Assembly (NCBI GenBank): GCA_031310005.1 | Contig: CM062382.1 | Location: forward strand, 3,472,001 to 3,536,000 | DNA length: 64,000 bases | Source of the DNA: Dactylellina haptotyla | Taxonomy: Eukaryota; Ascomycota; Orbiliomycetes; Orbiliales; Orbiliaceae | Direction: 5' to 3' | Shown: positions 50,351 through 61,509 of the stretch, one piece after another | How positions within the stretch are numbered: position 1 is the stretch's first letter | Layout: each line of letters opens with the position of its first letter | Program-made: the position numbers and the translations under genes | The notes under the pieces: model-generated | Told to the model about the DNA's origin: nothing | The model's database searches: none | What the model saw: only the letters and a program-made list of their open reading frames with translations

Positions 50351-51810
50351 ATGGAGCGCTCCAAAAGGACAAAAACCACGCGGGCCGCGAGGCCCGCGCC
50401 AGTTGACCAAAACTTGCGAAAGCCAGCGCCTATCACCCGGTTGCCCCTAGAAATCGTATTTGATATCCTCGAGCGCTGCGACTTGAGGGGCCGGAAATCG
50501 CTCGCTGAATCCTGCAAATGGGGCCACCAAGTCTCGCTTCCGGTTCTCTTTCGCGAAATTCATATCCGAAGAAGAAGCGTTGACCTCCTTGAAAAATACC
50601 CGCACCTGCAACAACGATTGGTGTATGAAGAACCCTTGCCGCTACCGCGATTCCTAGGCTGATATATAGATATTTATGGTTTAGATCTATCATACTGATA
50701 ACTCAGCTTGCGGAGAGGAGTTCTAAAATACAGACTTTGGTCAGCCGATTCTCTAAAATACTGCCTGCATTTGAGAATTTGAGAGAAGTTACAATCTCAA
50801 ATATTGATACGATTTCCGATTTTCGAATGCTGCAAGGTTTTCTAACGACTCTTTCGCAAATTCGTATATCAAGTCTGAGTGTAGATTTTGGGCATCTTCC
50901 GATCCTTGGGGGGTTTGGCAACACCGCAATCAGCAACACCACAGTCAGCAATATGGCAACCGAAACAAGAGCGACTCTCGAAGATTTCAATTTATCGTTC
51001 CCCTCTGGACTAAAAAGATTAAATTTAAGATTTGAAACTTTCACATCGCACTTAATAACACCGGTTGACTTGATTCCTGTGGCCTTTGGGCCTTCTAAGG
51101 ATACTTTGGAGTTCTTCCAAGTATCGCTTAACGAATTGACTTTTCATAGAATTCGCCGCAGCGGTCGAGTTCGAACGAATATACCCCGATGGGAGCGACT
51201 ATATCACAAAGACCTAATATCTAGCTCTTTAAAAGAGCTACGCTTTGGTTGTGTAACCTCTCAGGATGTTTTAGATCCTCAGCGAGCTTTCCTACCATTC
51301 GCTGATATTGGGGGAATGTGGCCCAAGTTGGAAAAGATCTATTATATCGTCAACGGACCTTGGAATAACGATGTGAGTCCGTAAAGATCATGCGTTTCTG
51401 AGATTTCTAATTTCCTGGTAATTTTACTGACTGTATACCCAATTTCTGTATAGGCTGCACTACAAGCGTTTCGCCATTTAGCGACATTGACCTACCTGAA
51501 GGAGCTCTCTCTTTTCTCTCCACGAAGCTACGGGTGGTGGAATGCTGGCGGAACCGCTTTGGAAGACATGTCGGACCGAGTGCTAAAGTATGGTGCGGAT
51601 CTTCCTCATTCCCTCAAAGTTATTCGATTCTACGCAAGGACGTACCCACCACCGCAGGGACTTCATGCGCAAGTGGTGTACAAGCCAGTAGAGGTATATA
51701 TTTCACGAAACCAAAATATCCTGGAAGTTGAGAAAACTTGCTGGGGTACCCAGATTGGAAATATATTCTTCCCGAGGGAGTGGGGTTACGACCTCAGAGA
51801 ACGAAGATAG
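50351..51810 (+). CDS. F-box protein, second, with leucine-rich C-terminal region
   Basis: Exons 50351-50620, 50707-51372 and 51454-51810 give 430 residues; both introns are phase 0. The first donor (GTGTAT) is weak but the joined frame continues sensibly. The F-box lies at 29-69 (ITRLPLEIVFDILERCDLRG then SLAESCKWGH). The following 360 residues contain irregular leucine-rich segments (NLREVTISNIDTISDF, QIRISSLSVDFGHL, LKRLNLRFETF), typical of fungal F-box proteins that hold substrate in a leucine-rich repeat curve. It is in tandem with the other F-box gene on the same strand but shows no clear sequence similarity beyond the F-box. Confidence 0.75.
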
Positions 51811-52022
51811 GTGATAAAATTATTAAGCATAAGTATTCGTCGCTATTAAGCTTTTTTAAAAGCAGCCAGTAAGTTAATTCCTGGAGAACCAATGCACAAA
51901 GCTGTAATCTAAGCAAATATTAATTACACACACGCCCAGTCTTCTTTAGTCTGTAACAGACACCGAGATGCGCAATTTTATACTTCCGGCATATTTTTTT
52001 GCTTCATAATGTCGACTGTGAC

Positions 52023-53075
52023 TCATGGCATATACTTTAACCACTCTGGCCTTGCGCGTCTTTGTTTAGGTTTTTTCATTGATTTTTTCATTCTCCAGGC
52101 TTCCTTGAACTTGTCAAACTTGGTATCCTCTTTGCGTTTTCCTGCATTAACTTTGCTATGCTGTTGTAGTGCTGGATCATGTTGGATTTTTTTGACCAAT
52201 CTTTTGCCAAGTTGATCTTTCCGTCTCAAAATGGAACGCGGGTCTCTTTTATCACAATAAGGGCACCCGGCAATCGATGGCATAACTATCTTTCTTGCTC
52301 CAGTTCCATCCCGTGGTTTCTTTTGTTTAAGTTTGTCGTGGTCGACGTTAATACACCAGGAGGCCTTCCCCTTTCCGCCCGCCGTTTCTGAGCCCTTGAC
52401 CAACCTTAGAGTATGAGTTTCCTCGGTTGGATTTCGTTCTTTATTTGTACAAGCTGCGTATTCGACAATGCAAACCCCGGGGTTCCGGATATTCGACTCG
52501 GTTGGTTCCTCAGGCCAGCATCCTGGCATTTGAAGCTTTGGATTATTCTCTAAATTTCCCTTCTTAACCTCCTCGATAGTCCAACAAGTCTCGCAGACAG
52601 GCTCGGAGTCTCGTTCTGGATGAAAGACTAAATTGATTTCTCCTGTGAGAAGCCTGGCGTCCAAGCTTTCGACTTCCTCGCATCGCGTTCGACTCTGATC
52701 CTCTTTTATACCGATGACGTGAATTGGAGATGCCGTGCAGCTAACATAGGCATGCATTGATCGGAACCAATCCGTTTCTGGGTCGAATTGTTGAACGTGC
52801 TTGGTGGGCGGAGCAAATGGCTCGTGCGTAATGCTATCTGGTGGTCGTTGGGTGGTGGATGTAGCTGATAGCAAACTGAGGGCTTCGTTGCCAAGCTTTT
52901 GAGGCCGAGAATTGCTCCTCGTTATGGCTTTAAAGAGCCGTTCAGCAAAAGCTGGGATAGTGCTGCAAAGAATTCTGGGAAATCTGGCAGGTCGATTGGT
53001 TTCATCGTCACCATCGTGGTCGGCTGTCCGCTTGCGACGATTTCTATGTGAAGGGACGGGTATCTTTGAAGCCAT
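52023..53075 (-). CDS. Hypothetical protein with paired-cysteine motifs and basic tail
   Basis: Single exon, 350 residues, ATG at 53075. No signal peptide. The N-terminus is basic (SHRNRRKR). Two Cys pairs occur: VCETCW near 160 and GCPYCDKRDPRS near 271, which could hold one zinc ion between them. The C-terminal 75 residues are strongly basic (KFKEAWRMKKSMKKPKQRRAR), consistent with a nuclear or nucleic-acid-binding role. I recognise no family. It converges with the second F-box gene, 212 bp apart. Confidence 0.6.
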   Translation of the reverse strand: MASKIPVPSHRNRRKRTADHDGDDETNRPARFPRILCSTIPAFAERLFKAITRSNSRPQKLGNEALSLLSATSTTQRPPDSITHEPFAPPTKHVQQFDPETDWFRSMHAYVSCTASPIHVIGIKEDQSRTRCEEVESLDARLLTGEINLVFHPERDSEPVCETCWTIEEVKKGNLENNPKLQMPGCWPEEPTESNIRNPGVCIVEYAACTNKERNPTEETHTLRLVKGSETAGGKGKASWCINVDHDKLKQKKPRDGTGARKIVMPSIAGCPYCDKRDPRSILRRKDQLGKRLVKKIQHDPALQQHSKVNAGKRKEDTKFDKFKEAWRMKKSMKKPKQRRARPEWLKYMP

Positions 53076-53818
53076 TTTATTGTGCGATACAAAGTATCTT
53101 GAACGTTATAGTGGATATTCTGAATGGAGAATCAAGCTTGCAGCCCCAAAGCTCAGAGTGGAGGCGTGAACTTGGAGGGAGCTTGGCTATTAGTATTTGT
53201 GAGGCCGTCAGAAGTCGAAGGTAGAGAAGTTTAAACTTTAGCTAGTTGCACATATAATCTCACAGAACGAGCGATCGACAAAGAAAATAGGCTCTGGAGA
53301 AGGATATGGTGATGGTAACAATGGCGATTGGTGACACAAAGGTGTTTAAAATAGGTTGGTGAATGTTCAGAATATGGCAGAATAAAATAAAATTAAATGT
53401 GAACGTTGCTATTAGAAGATAGTGGTTGATTGGTGTCTAGCAACGAAACTAAGGATAAGTGTAAATGTTGCTGGTGAAGTTGAATCCCAGAAACACGAGC
53501 GTCTGGCAACGAGACCAAATCCCAGGTAACACAGGTAGATTCCCCTCAACGCATAACCTGCCCTGAAAGAGACCCTTATAGTGGAAGGGTGGCTATATTT
53601 GAATATAATTGCCCTTTATTGCTTAGTTTTCTTTTTCATATTTATCACTTAACAACAACCAAACTATTTGTCGCTCACAGATGCTATAGCAACTCGGAAT
53701 CATGGTATTCTTATAGATATGTATACTACTACGGAGGTCGCTTGAATTTGTATGAGATATATTTACATATATGTACATTGGGATACTTTCTTCAAGAGCC
53801 ACGCCTTCACATTTATGG
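53076..53818. other. Intergenic, 0.74 kb
   Basis: Promoter side of the Cys-pair gene and 3' side of the GH7 gene. No gene seen. Confidence 0.5.
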
Positions 53819-55544
53819 TTAGTAGGTTGTTCCAAAGTCGCCGAGCTTGATGTTTGAGAAAACAACGGACGGCTGGTAGTTAGCTTGAATGTATGCAGGT
53901 GTGGATTCGACTTCGGTGTTGCAAGGTCCACGACGGAGAGACTCTGGGTCACCAGGATTCTTTCCCTATTTAACGAAAATAAGCGCATTAGTCGATAGTA
54001 TCTTTAAAGACCGATTGTGACGCAATAACTGTTAACCAGCTGGGTGACTTACGTCTAACCACCACATGTAGCTACCGGTATCCCACCAGAGCGACATCGC
54101 AAGAACCATACCGCGCTCGAAAGCTTCACCCATGACTTTGCTGCCCCCTCTCAACTCGTTAGTGCCAGATCCTCCAAGCACTTCCACTTCCTTCTCACAA
54201 TAAGCATCGCTAATCGAGTCGTAATTTGGCATTCCAGTAAGATTTGCTGCGGCATTGGCAACTACAACTCCATTTTGAACGTACAACCTTCGGATTTCTA
54301 CCAGTTCGTCGCGGTCCAGCCCATTTTTAGTGATAAACTGGGTGACAACCGTCATCTTTTTGGTGGTATCAACAGTGAATTCGGGCCCACGTCCATAGAA
54401 GTTCTTGACACCAAGACGGAAAGGGTTATAGTCACACCCGTCCATATCGCAGATACCTTGTGGGCGGTCGCTACCAGACCCGCAGTCTGCACCTGTGCAT
54501 TTAAACAAGCCGCGAGTGGAGCATGGATGGGGTGTAAAAGCGGAAGCTCTCGAGTTCGCTTCCCAAATGTCCATTTCCTGGCAGCAAGCTCCATACTTGA
54601 AGTCGAAGTTTGCCTGTGAGATAAGTTTTTAAATGTTAATATGGATCATTGATCTTTGATTTTTCTAATACAAGGCAATTATCGAGATGACATGGTTCTT
54701 CGCTTACCTTTCCTCCGATAAAGTTTTGCTTGGGGCATTGAGCGTCACAATATCCAGTGCCGTAAGCTGCGCCTGCTAGATTACCCTTGTTATTCTGTTC
54801 ACCGTCCGCGGCCATTTCGGAAAAGTACTGTGTGTATCAATATTTGGTAAGTTATATGCTCCCCACAGTTTTCATATTTATTTGAGATAACTAACCAAAG
54901 CGCCGTTGGTACCGCATGGAAGATTCGATACATCAACGTCATAGGTGAACTCCTTGTTCAACATACGAAATTTGTAGTATGTTTGTTCGTCCTCTTTAAG
55001 AAGATAAACACGAGGGGAAGCCAGGCCGCCAGTAGGATTGAACAGCTTCAAAGTTAAGGCGTCTCCAGATGTGCTGATACCGTAGTTGGCGTAGTCGACA
55101 CCCTCAACTTCACAATTTGCAGCGCAATCCTCTGGCTTCTGGCACGTCGCAGCGTTGAATACACCATTGTTCACACAAGGGTCGTATCTATGTATATGAA
55201 TTCGATTAATTAATATCTACTCTTATTATTCCTAGAAACTAACGGCAATATCAATAGAAATAAGGGGCCAATGCTCGAAAACTCTGTGTTGTGTGATATT
55301 TTTCGGGAAATTGATTGGCTCAGTTCGCCAAGATTCGAAAAGCGCATGGGAATACTGACCCTCCTTTGACATGATGCCAACGGTAGTTGGAGTCCAAAAC
55401 AACTTTAGTGTTGAGAGTTTTACACCCGCGATTTGTGGCACATGTTTTGATTGGAAGAGATGGGTGGACTTCAGGTGTCAGGGTGCCGGGAATTTGGGCT
55501 AGTGCAGGAGTCACTGCCAGAAGTGCGAAAGCGAGCCTGTGCAT
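53819..55544 (-). CDS. GH7 cellulase, endoglucanase-like, no CBM
   Basis: Exons 55544-55360, 55187-54896, 54827-54708, 54613-54053 and 53965-53819 give 434 residues; introns 55359-55188 (172 nt, phase 2), 54895-54828, 54707-54614 and 54052-53966 (all phase 0). A signal peptide ([16 protein letters not shown]) is followed by [18 protein letters not shown], the usual GH7 N-terminus. The catalytic signature EMDIWEAN gives nucleophile E212, D214 and acid-base E217. Other family marks: [24 protein letters not shown] and [17 protein letters not shown]. The enzyme hydrolyses beta-1,4-glucan outside the cell with retention. There is no C-terminal linker or cellulose-binding module; it stops at the catalytic core. 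The join of exons 1 and 2 (…VKGG then YDPC) is less certain because the first intron is long. Confidence 0.9.
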
Positions 55545-57729
55545 TGTAATATGAAAAAAGCTGAGTTGCTGGCGTGGTACTTAGGAGGAAATCAAAGCCT
55601 GATGGCTCGATTGACATGGAATTGACTGAAGATTAAATACTTGTGCGAAGCCAGGGTTGCTCACGTCGGTATCCTAAGATCTTGTTCCGTCAGCTACATC
55701 TTTGGAAACTAGGGCTTCATCTTTGCCATATGCATATCGGTTGTTTGATATACTATGCACGAGGGTATGGGTGGTCTGTGCATACACCTTAAAGTATCTG
55801 GCGGGCCTGTGTATTCAGTCATTCGGGTCTCGGTATTCCCAGTTCTATCATTTATTGGAGTTCTTTGATTCTAGACGCTGAGATGCAATATCGGTTCTGA
55901 TATATTAAGATCCACCCACATGGCTCAACACAAATGTTTCTGTGGAGGCTTGGGGAAAACGCATGGTTGTTGGAATGCATGTGCAGGCTAACAAGGATGA
56001 TTTATCCGCGCCGAAGTTAAAGAAAGGGCTGGGGAGGAAGAGATAGGGGTACATGCACCCATGAGTATTTGGTTGACTAGTAAAATATATGATATCCTCC
56101 ATGGGCTGCCGGTTAGAAACTCGAAGGCATCTAAGACGGATTTGGCCGTATTTCTGGTTGTAGCCTTTTAGCCCTTATCGAAGGCTATATATCCATGCTC
56201 CGAAAATGAGAACGGATGAATGAAAACCCGGGCCATCAGGTTGCACTTTCTTGGAACCCCATTTTGCATATCTAATCCACCCGCAAACTCGACTCAAAAC
56301 TCGCTTTGAATGAACGGTATCTGGCTTGCGAGAAAATTCTTACCTCGCAAGTTAGCAAAGCGATTGTATCCATGTAACGATAACATCTTAGAGCCACACA
56401 AAATTGGAGCAAATGGGAGAACAGAAGGATTACCATCATAAAAACCTTAGGGAGCCAGGCAGAGCGCGAAATTCCATTGCGAAGGGTTTTATTAACACCT
56501 ACTACAATATTGGTGCGTCATGGATGTATTGGTTAGTTGGCATCGTGACATAATTGGCAATATTCAACATCCTGGTACATTCCCGTATAAAAGTCCTCCT
56601 CGGACTGGTAAATTGAGATGCATATGCATACTGTTGAAGTAGGATAGTTCACCTCGTGGCGCTAGTTGTTCAGAAATTCGGGAATTAGGATAAATATTAA
56701 GCAGCGCGAAATCAGTCTGCATCGTAAAATTATTATATCCTTGTGTCCATGAGCCTGCATACACATGGCTAAAAGTAACCTTTATTCTGAAATAGATATC
56801 TCTTTTGGTCTGGGTACTCGGCCCCGCTCTCCGGCGTCTCGAAATCTTATATTTCGCCAACGCGGAATCGGATCTGGATTTGCAATATATCGTAAGATAT
56901 ATATCTAAGAATCCCCTTAATATAAGGCTAGTTCAAGGGGGTCTTGCCTCGGAGATGTACTCTCACGAATTAAATCAGAATTTCGGGGTTAGATTGGTCT
57001 CGCGGGGGTTAGATCAAAATTTAATTGCTAATCTATTTTTATGAGGTATCGGAAAGCGTACCCGAATTCTTGAGATTCCTGCCAGTTCTTGAACTCCGAT
57101 CTGCTTCCTAATTCCCTAGAGCATTAACGGATATCATTGCTCATTTTCAAAGCTTGAGAGTTTTTTAGACTTCCATTATTGCTTAAAGCTGGTCCATTGG
57201 ATCGTAAGAAAGTTACCCTATCGTTTATGCACATGTAAAGATGTCTTTACTCCTGATCATATCCATATTTAGCATAGAATGGCTCATAACCATGCTCAGT
57301 ATCAGCTTTATGACCTAGCTCTATAAAATATCTTTTTACTATAGGGAAGATTTATGCTATCAATCTGAAGGCTTTCAGAGATAGTTGATTAAATTTTTGT
57401 AACCAACGTTCGATTTATCCGCATTTATTTATAGATCACTTATCGAACTATCTTTCTTTACAACTAAATCGAGTGAAATTCCGGTCCTGGAGCAAGTAAC
57501 GGGGTTTCAGGGAGTTTCTCTCGATATACCGAAACCTATATTAGTTAATATATATTATGGGAACGACTGTTCCCTGTAATTTGTCCTTTTTATTAAAAAA
57601 AATTAAAAAAAGTTCACTACGGAAGCTTAAGTATCATTGTTAATTGAGCTATGGGATAATATTCCAATGGGGTGTGAGCCTTTCACATAAATCGGGTCCC
57701 TATCGTTGGACGTATTGCATATTTTTTTT
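55545..57729. other. Intergenic, 2.2 kb, AT-rich towards the end
   Basis: 55545-56560 is the GH7 promoter and shows no gene. 56800-57620 is AT-rich and contains a degraded coding-like stretch (see the relic entry). No intact gene. Confidence 0.4.
57040..57620 (+). other. AT-rich degraded relic, possibly an old repeat element
   Basis: One plus-strand frame reads as protein-like pieces (KDVFTPDHIHI, MAHNHAQYQLYDLAL, FVTNVRFIRIYL) broken many times, in DNA much richer in A and T than its neighbours. This pattern fits an old element hit by repeat-induced point mutation, a fungal process that changes C to T in repeats. The family cannot be told from this piece, and no terminal repeats were found. 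Confidence 0.25.
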
Positions 57730-58371
57730 TTATTGTCCTGAAGCCCCTCCCGATCCTCCTGGTCCTCCCGGGGGACCACCAGGGCCATTTTGATTCGGAT
57801 TATTTTGGGTATTTGGGTCATTTGGCCCTCCCTGCGGCCCTCCCTGCGGCCCTCCCTGCGGCCCTCCTTGTGGCCCTCCTTGTGGCCCCCCTTGTGGTCC
57901 TCCGTTGGGAGAGCCTCCGGGTGGTCCAAAGCCGGGTGGTCCAGAGCCGGGTGGTCCAAAGCCAGGCGATCCAGATCCAGGCGGTCCAGAGCTGGGAGGC
58001 CCAAAGCCAGGCGGTCCAGAGCCAGGCGGTCCAGAGCCGGGAGGTCCAAAGCCGGGCTGAGATTGAGGCAACGGTAGGGGCTGGGGTTGGGGTTGGTTCT
58101 GAGCTTTTTTGGCTGGTATCATGCTGCTGATAGTGCCAATTGCACTATTTAACATCTGCAGATACTTTTCATTCTGTGTGTCCTTCGCTCCTGGTAAACC
58201 ATTGACGAAACCCATAACTTTGCCCATAATCATGTCGAATTTATTATATTCCTGTCTGCGAAAGAGGCTGCGGCTGGAGATTGATGTCGGGTATCCTGGG
58301 TATAGATCAAGAGGAATCGCTGAAACCGCAGCCATCAGAACAAGAGTACTGGTTAAACCATATAGCTTCAT
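57730..58371 (-). CDS. Secreted Pro/Gly-rich tandem-repeat protein
   Basis: Single exon, 213 residues, ATG at 58371. A signal peptide (MKLYGLTSTLVLMAAVSA) is followed by a short segment ending in a Kex2-like RR at 38-39, and a helical region to about 88. The rest is low complexity: collagen-like GPPGSGPPGFG units at 107-151, six GGPQ units plus GGPN at 157-184, and a Gly/Pro tail. At DNA level the GGPQ part is a run of 12-bp units. Such repeat proteins are often cell-wall or surface proteins and vary in length between strains. No enzyme domain is present. No family name is known to me. Confidence 0.7.
   Translation of the reverse strand: MKLYGLTSTLVLMAAVSAIPLDLYPGYPTSISSRSLFRRQEYNKFDMIMGKVMGFVNGLPGAKDTQNEKYLQMLNSAIGTISSMIPAKKAQNQPQPQPLPLPQSQPGFGPPGSGPPGSGPPGFGPPSSGPPGSGSPGFGPPGSGPPGFGPPGGSPNGGPQGGPQGGPQGGPQGGPQGGPQGGPNDPNTQNNPNQNGPGGPPGGPGGSGGASGQ
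57820..57903 (-). repeat. 12-bp tandem repeat encoding GGPQ
   Basis: Seven units of 12 bp inside the secreted repeat protein gene. The plus-strand units read GGCCCTCCNTGYG-like with slight decay towards the 5' side of the gene unit order. Likely to expand or contract by slippage. Confidence 0.85.
57919..58053 (-). repeat. Imperfect 15-bp repeats encoding GPPGS/GPPGF
   Basis: About nine five-residue units of G-P-P-[GS]-[SF] type in the same gene, upstream of the GGPQ run. The units alternate Ser and Phe at the fifth place. Confidence 0.8.
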
Positions 58372-59227
58372 GATGCAGTGTCACGCAAAAGAAGAGAATC
58401 GGAGAATCAATGTTGTGAAGAGTGGCTAAAAGCTATTGACTGGAAATGATGAAAGGTCCCGCCTGTGAAGATATCGATTATACCTAGAAGAATCGCAGGC
58501 ACCGGATCTAGATGCTCCTGTTTAAATCAATTGAAAGCTCGCTGGCCAGCCAGCGGCATGAAAAACGGTGTTTGATTAAAAGGTGAAAGAAATCGGAGAT
58601 TGTATGGCGGAGCCCGAGAAGTGCAAATCCATGATGAGAACAAGGTGCACATTGTCTTATATATGACCCGTAGTTCTAGCAAAGAGTCTGATGTCTGCAC
58701 CTAGTAAAATTCTTGTGTTGTATACGTATGAAGCGTAAACAGTTGTATCGTGTTGTTTTAGGTCCGGTCAGGCTCTTGCAAACTAAGCCACCTGGGAGAA
58801 ATATACTACGCTATTCAGCCTTGTCCATGTTTTCGTGGACTATATTTACTGCTAAAAGATCTACTATAGTAGATTTGGAGTACCCTGTTCTAGGTTAGCG
58901 AGTTTGAAGGTGTTGTTCATGACACCAACCTAGGTGTACGAAGCTTATTGCGGTTACCTTACCCGAAATGCTGGTTTGGGGTCTGAACGCGCGAAGCAGT
59001 TTTGGAGTCCCTTAAAACACTAGTGTTCCCTGCTTGATACATGTCTTCCACAAATGTCAAATGAATTTGCTGCTATGAAAGTCGACAAGTCTACTATTCT
59101 CTTATACGATGTGACTTTACGTGTCTGGCGGGAGGAAAAATTATTCAGCATACATTCAAAGGATTCACATGGGATAAAAATATGGCTATGATAATGTCCA
59201 TAAGAGCTTTGTTATAATATCTTGCTG

Positions 59228-59255
59228 CGAGAATCCACCAACGAGAATCCACCAA
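59228..59255. repeat. Perfect 14-bp tandem duplication
   Basis: The unit CGAGAATCCACCAA occurs twice back to back. Small and non-coding; it looks like a recent slippage or repair product. Confidence 0.85.
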
Positions 59256-59688
59256 TTACAAGTATAATGTAGTAAAATGTCGTTCTGGGCAGAATAATAA
59301 GCAGACTAGAGGTAATACTAGGGCCGATGGAGTCGGTCTGATTATTGCTCCATCGTGCAAGGCCATGGGCACAAAGGAATTCATATTACATATCAATGCA
59401 ACAGCACGTCTCATAGAATAACCCCTCACCAGAGGGGTCGTATGCAAGATAGCTGGGGAATATTTGTTCCTAGCCTTGGAAAAGCAAAATTATTTCTCGA
59501 CTGCGACCAGATCAGCTTAAGCTTGGTGGAATTAGGACCAATAACGTGAAATTATTTGTCTGCGATGTGTCTGCTATACATAGCTATAGAGAGTTGTTGG
59601 TGGTTTCTCAAAGTTAGGCTGACAAGTGAGGGCTTCGTAAACTCGGGTAACCTTCAAATAAGCGGGGAAAGAGAAGCTATCAAACTTA

Positions 59689-59862
59689 ATGTCTCGGCGG
59701 AGACGGTTAATTATTCCGATCAAGTTCTTAATGAAATTGGAAGACTTCGATGCAGAGAGAATATTCAATGAAGACCTCTCAGAGGATTTGCGACTGATGC
59801 CCGCGATATTTGGAATTCGGGAGTATGAACTTAGAATCGTTCTCGTCGAAGTGGCAAGCTGA
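59689..59862 (+). CDS. Short coding-like frame, possible gene fragment
   Basis: A 57-residue frame from an ATG, containing KLEDFDAERIFNEDLSEDLR and IFGIREYELRIVLVEVAS. Its acidic and hydrophobic patterning looks like real protein, yet no full gene surrounds it and no family is recognised. An overlapping frame at 59556-59771 is also protein-like. I regard the locus as a probable fragment of a once longer gene. Confidence 0.2.
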   Translation: MSRRRRLIIPIKFLMKLEDFDAERIFNEDLSEDLRLMPAIFGIREYELRIVLVEVAS

Positions 59863-61509
59863 GAACACTTTGAGTACGGGACGGATTGAATTGAAGTCTC
59901 CGGCCTGAGTTGCATATATTATCAATGGTTGGAGCCAAACCACGGAGATTAGACACCAACGTTATCTATTTATCAAGAACTGGTGGTATATTATCAGTAG
60001 CTTTTCTAGAATCATGCTCGTATCTGATTAGTTGGACAAGCTCTAACGCCGGGCCAACGTGTCGCCATGTGTGGTGGACGGCAGAACCGAGGCGTGTTGA
60101 TAGGGCTGAAGTTACATTGGGCACAGATTGTCGGGACGGAGACCAAAAAGGACGGCAAACCCGGCTGACGCAAAACACTCGAAAAGAGTGCAAACGTCAG
60201 CGTTGTGGGAAGGACAATTGCCAGGGTTTTAATTCCTATTCGGCATTATACATTTGTATAGTAATTTCGCACTTTCGTAAAGATGACCTTAGCATGTAAG
60301 CTGATATCATGATTTATTGAATTCTCCGATGGGAAAGTATGCCCAATTGCTAGATCTACAAATCGAAGCTTGGAATATCGATATAGTCTATGGAATATCT
60401 TATGAACGCCAAGGGCTTGAGGTCGATGGAGATAAGGACTCGACTGTTCTCGAATGATATGTCATGATATCTAGACTTATGATGACCGACCGAAAAAAGA
60501 CTTTGAACCTTGCAAGTTTGATGCTAGAAAACTCAAAATCTATCAAGTTGCTTGTCGAACTCAGTTTTTGTGTCTGTGAATTATTGGCTCATTCGCTTGA
60601 AAGTTTCTCCGAAGCAACAGTGTGATTACATAAACCCTATCCCCATGCTAATACCGGCTCTCCCTTGCGCCATTGCTGCTTTTAACGTTGTGCCTGCAGT
60701 GGGAAATTCCGGATGGTGACACCAGGCATTCTAGGAGATATCGGGACTAGTCAATTCCTCTTTCGACAGGACATTGGGCACAAACCACCTCTCTGAAAGT
60801 CTACCATACCAAGGTGACTCAAGGCTCGGGCGTTGTGTTTCTCCATGTGCATATTACTCAGCCGGGGCTTGGTAAGCTGGTATAGAAAACACCACAACAC
60901 ATCCAGTACGGACTAACAACAATAAGGAATGAAAAAAGAAACCCATTTTAAAAATTGTGTGCGATTCGCTACAATTAACGCGGGTTGGGACGGGTTGTAT
61001 TGACATTCGCCTATTTTCGAATCGTAGGCCAAGGATTGCTTACGGCAGTTGGGCCAGATAGCGTCTTGGTGAAAAGATGGACTGGAACATTCGTCAGCAG
61101 CGGTCAATAATTCTGATATTGGAAATCAGGTCCCGAGCAAGTCAACCCGAACCCGTCGAAATGTTTAAAGATACAAACTCTATATATCTATAAAGATGGG
61201 CCTTCGACGTCAGTTCGTGGGTTTTTATTATTTTTTTCCTTACAATCATCAGCTCCTAGCTCGATATCCCAAGTGTATAATAAAAACTTTCACCCTCGAT
61301 TAACAAATAAGAGCCAGACATATTTTCCAATATATAATTCATATCATCAAGTATACACGAGCGCCAACAGACATCGATTAACGAACTTTCTACTTTCATA
61401 TAACTCGATCTTTCTTTATTATCCGGCCAATTAAGCGCCATTATATAAGTAGAACAACCAACTCATACATTTGTTAGTTTTGGGGCCACGCGCGCACGGT
61501 CTACGCAAG

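Larger units (their letters stand above)
58372..61509. other. Gene-poor region, 3.1 kb
   Basis: No intact gene. A perfect 14-bp tandem duplication lies at 59228-59255. Coding-like frames near 59556-59862 are listed separately. The frame at 59910-60299 has no motif. 61100-61509 is the MFS promoter; a minus-strand 61-residue frame at 61256-61441 there has an ATG but no recognised domain. Confidence 0.4.
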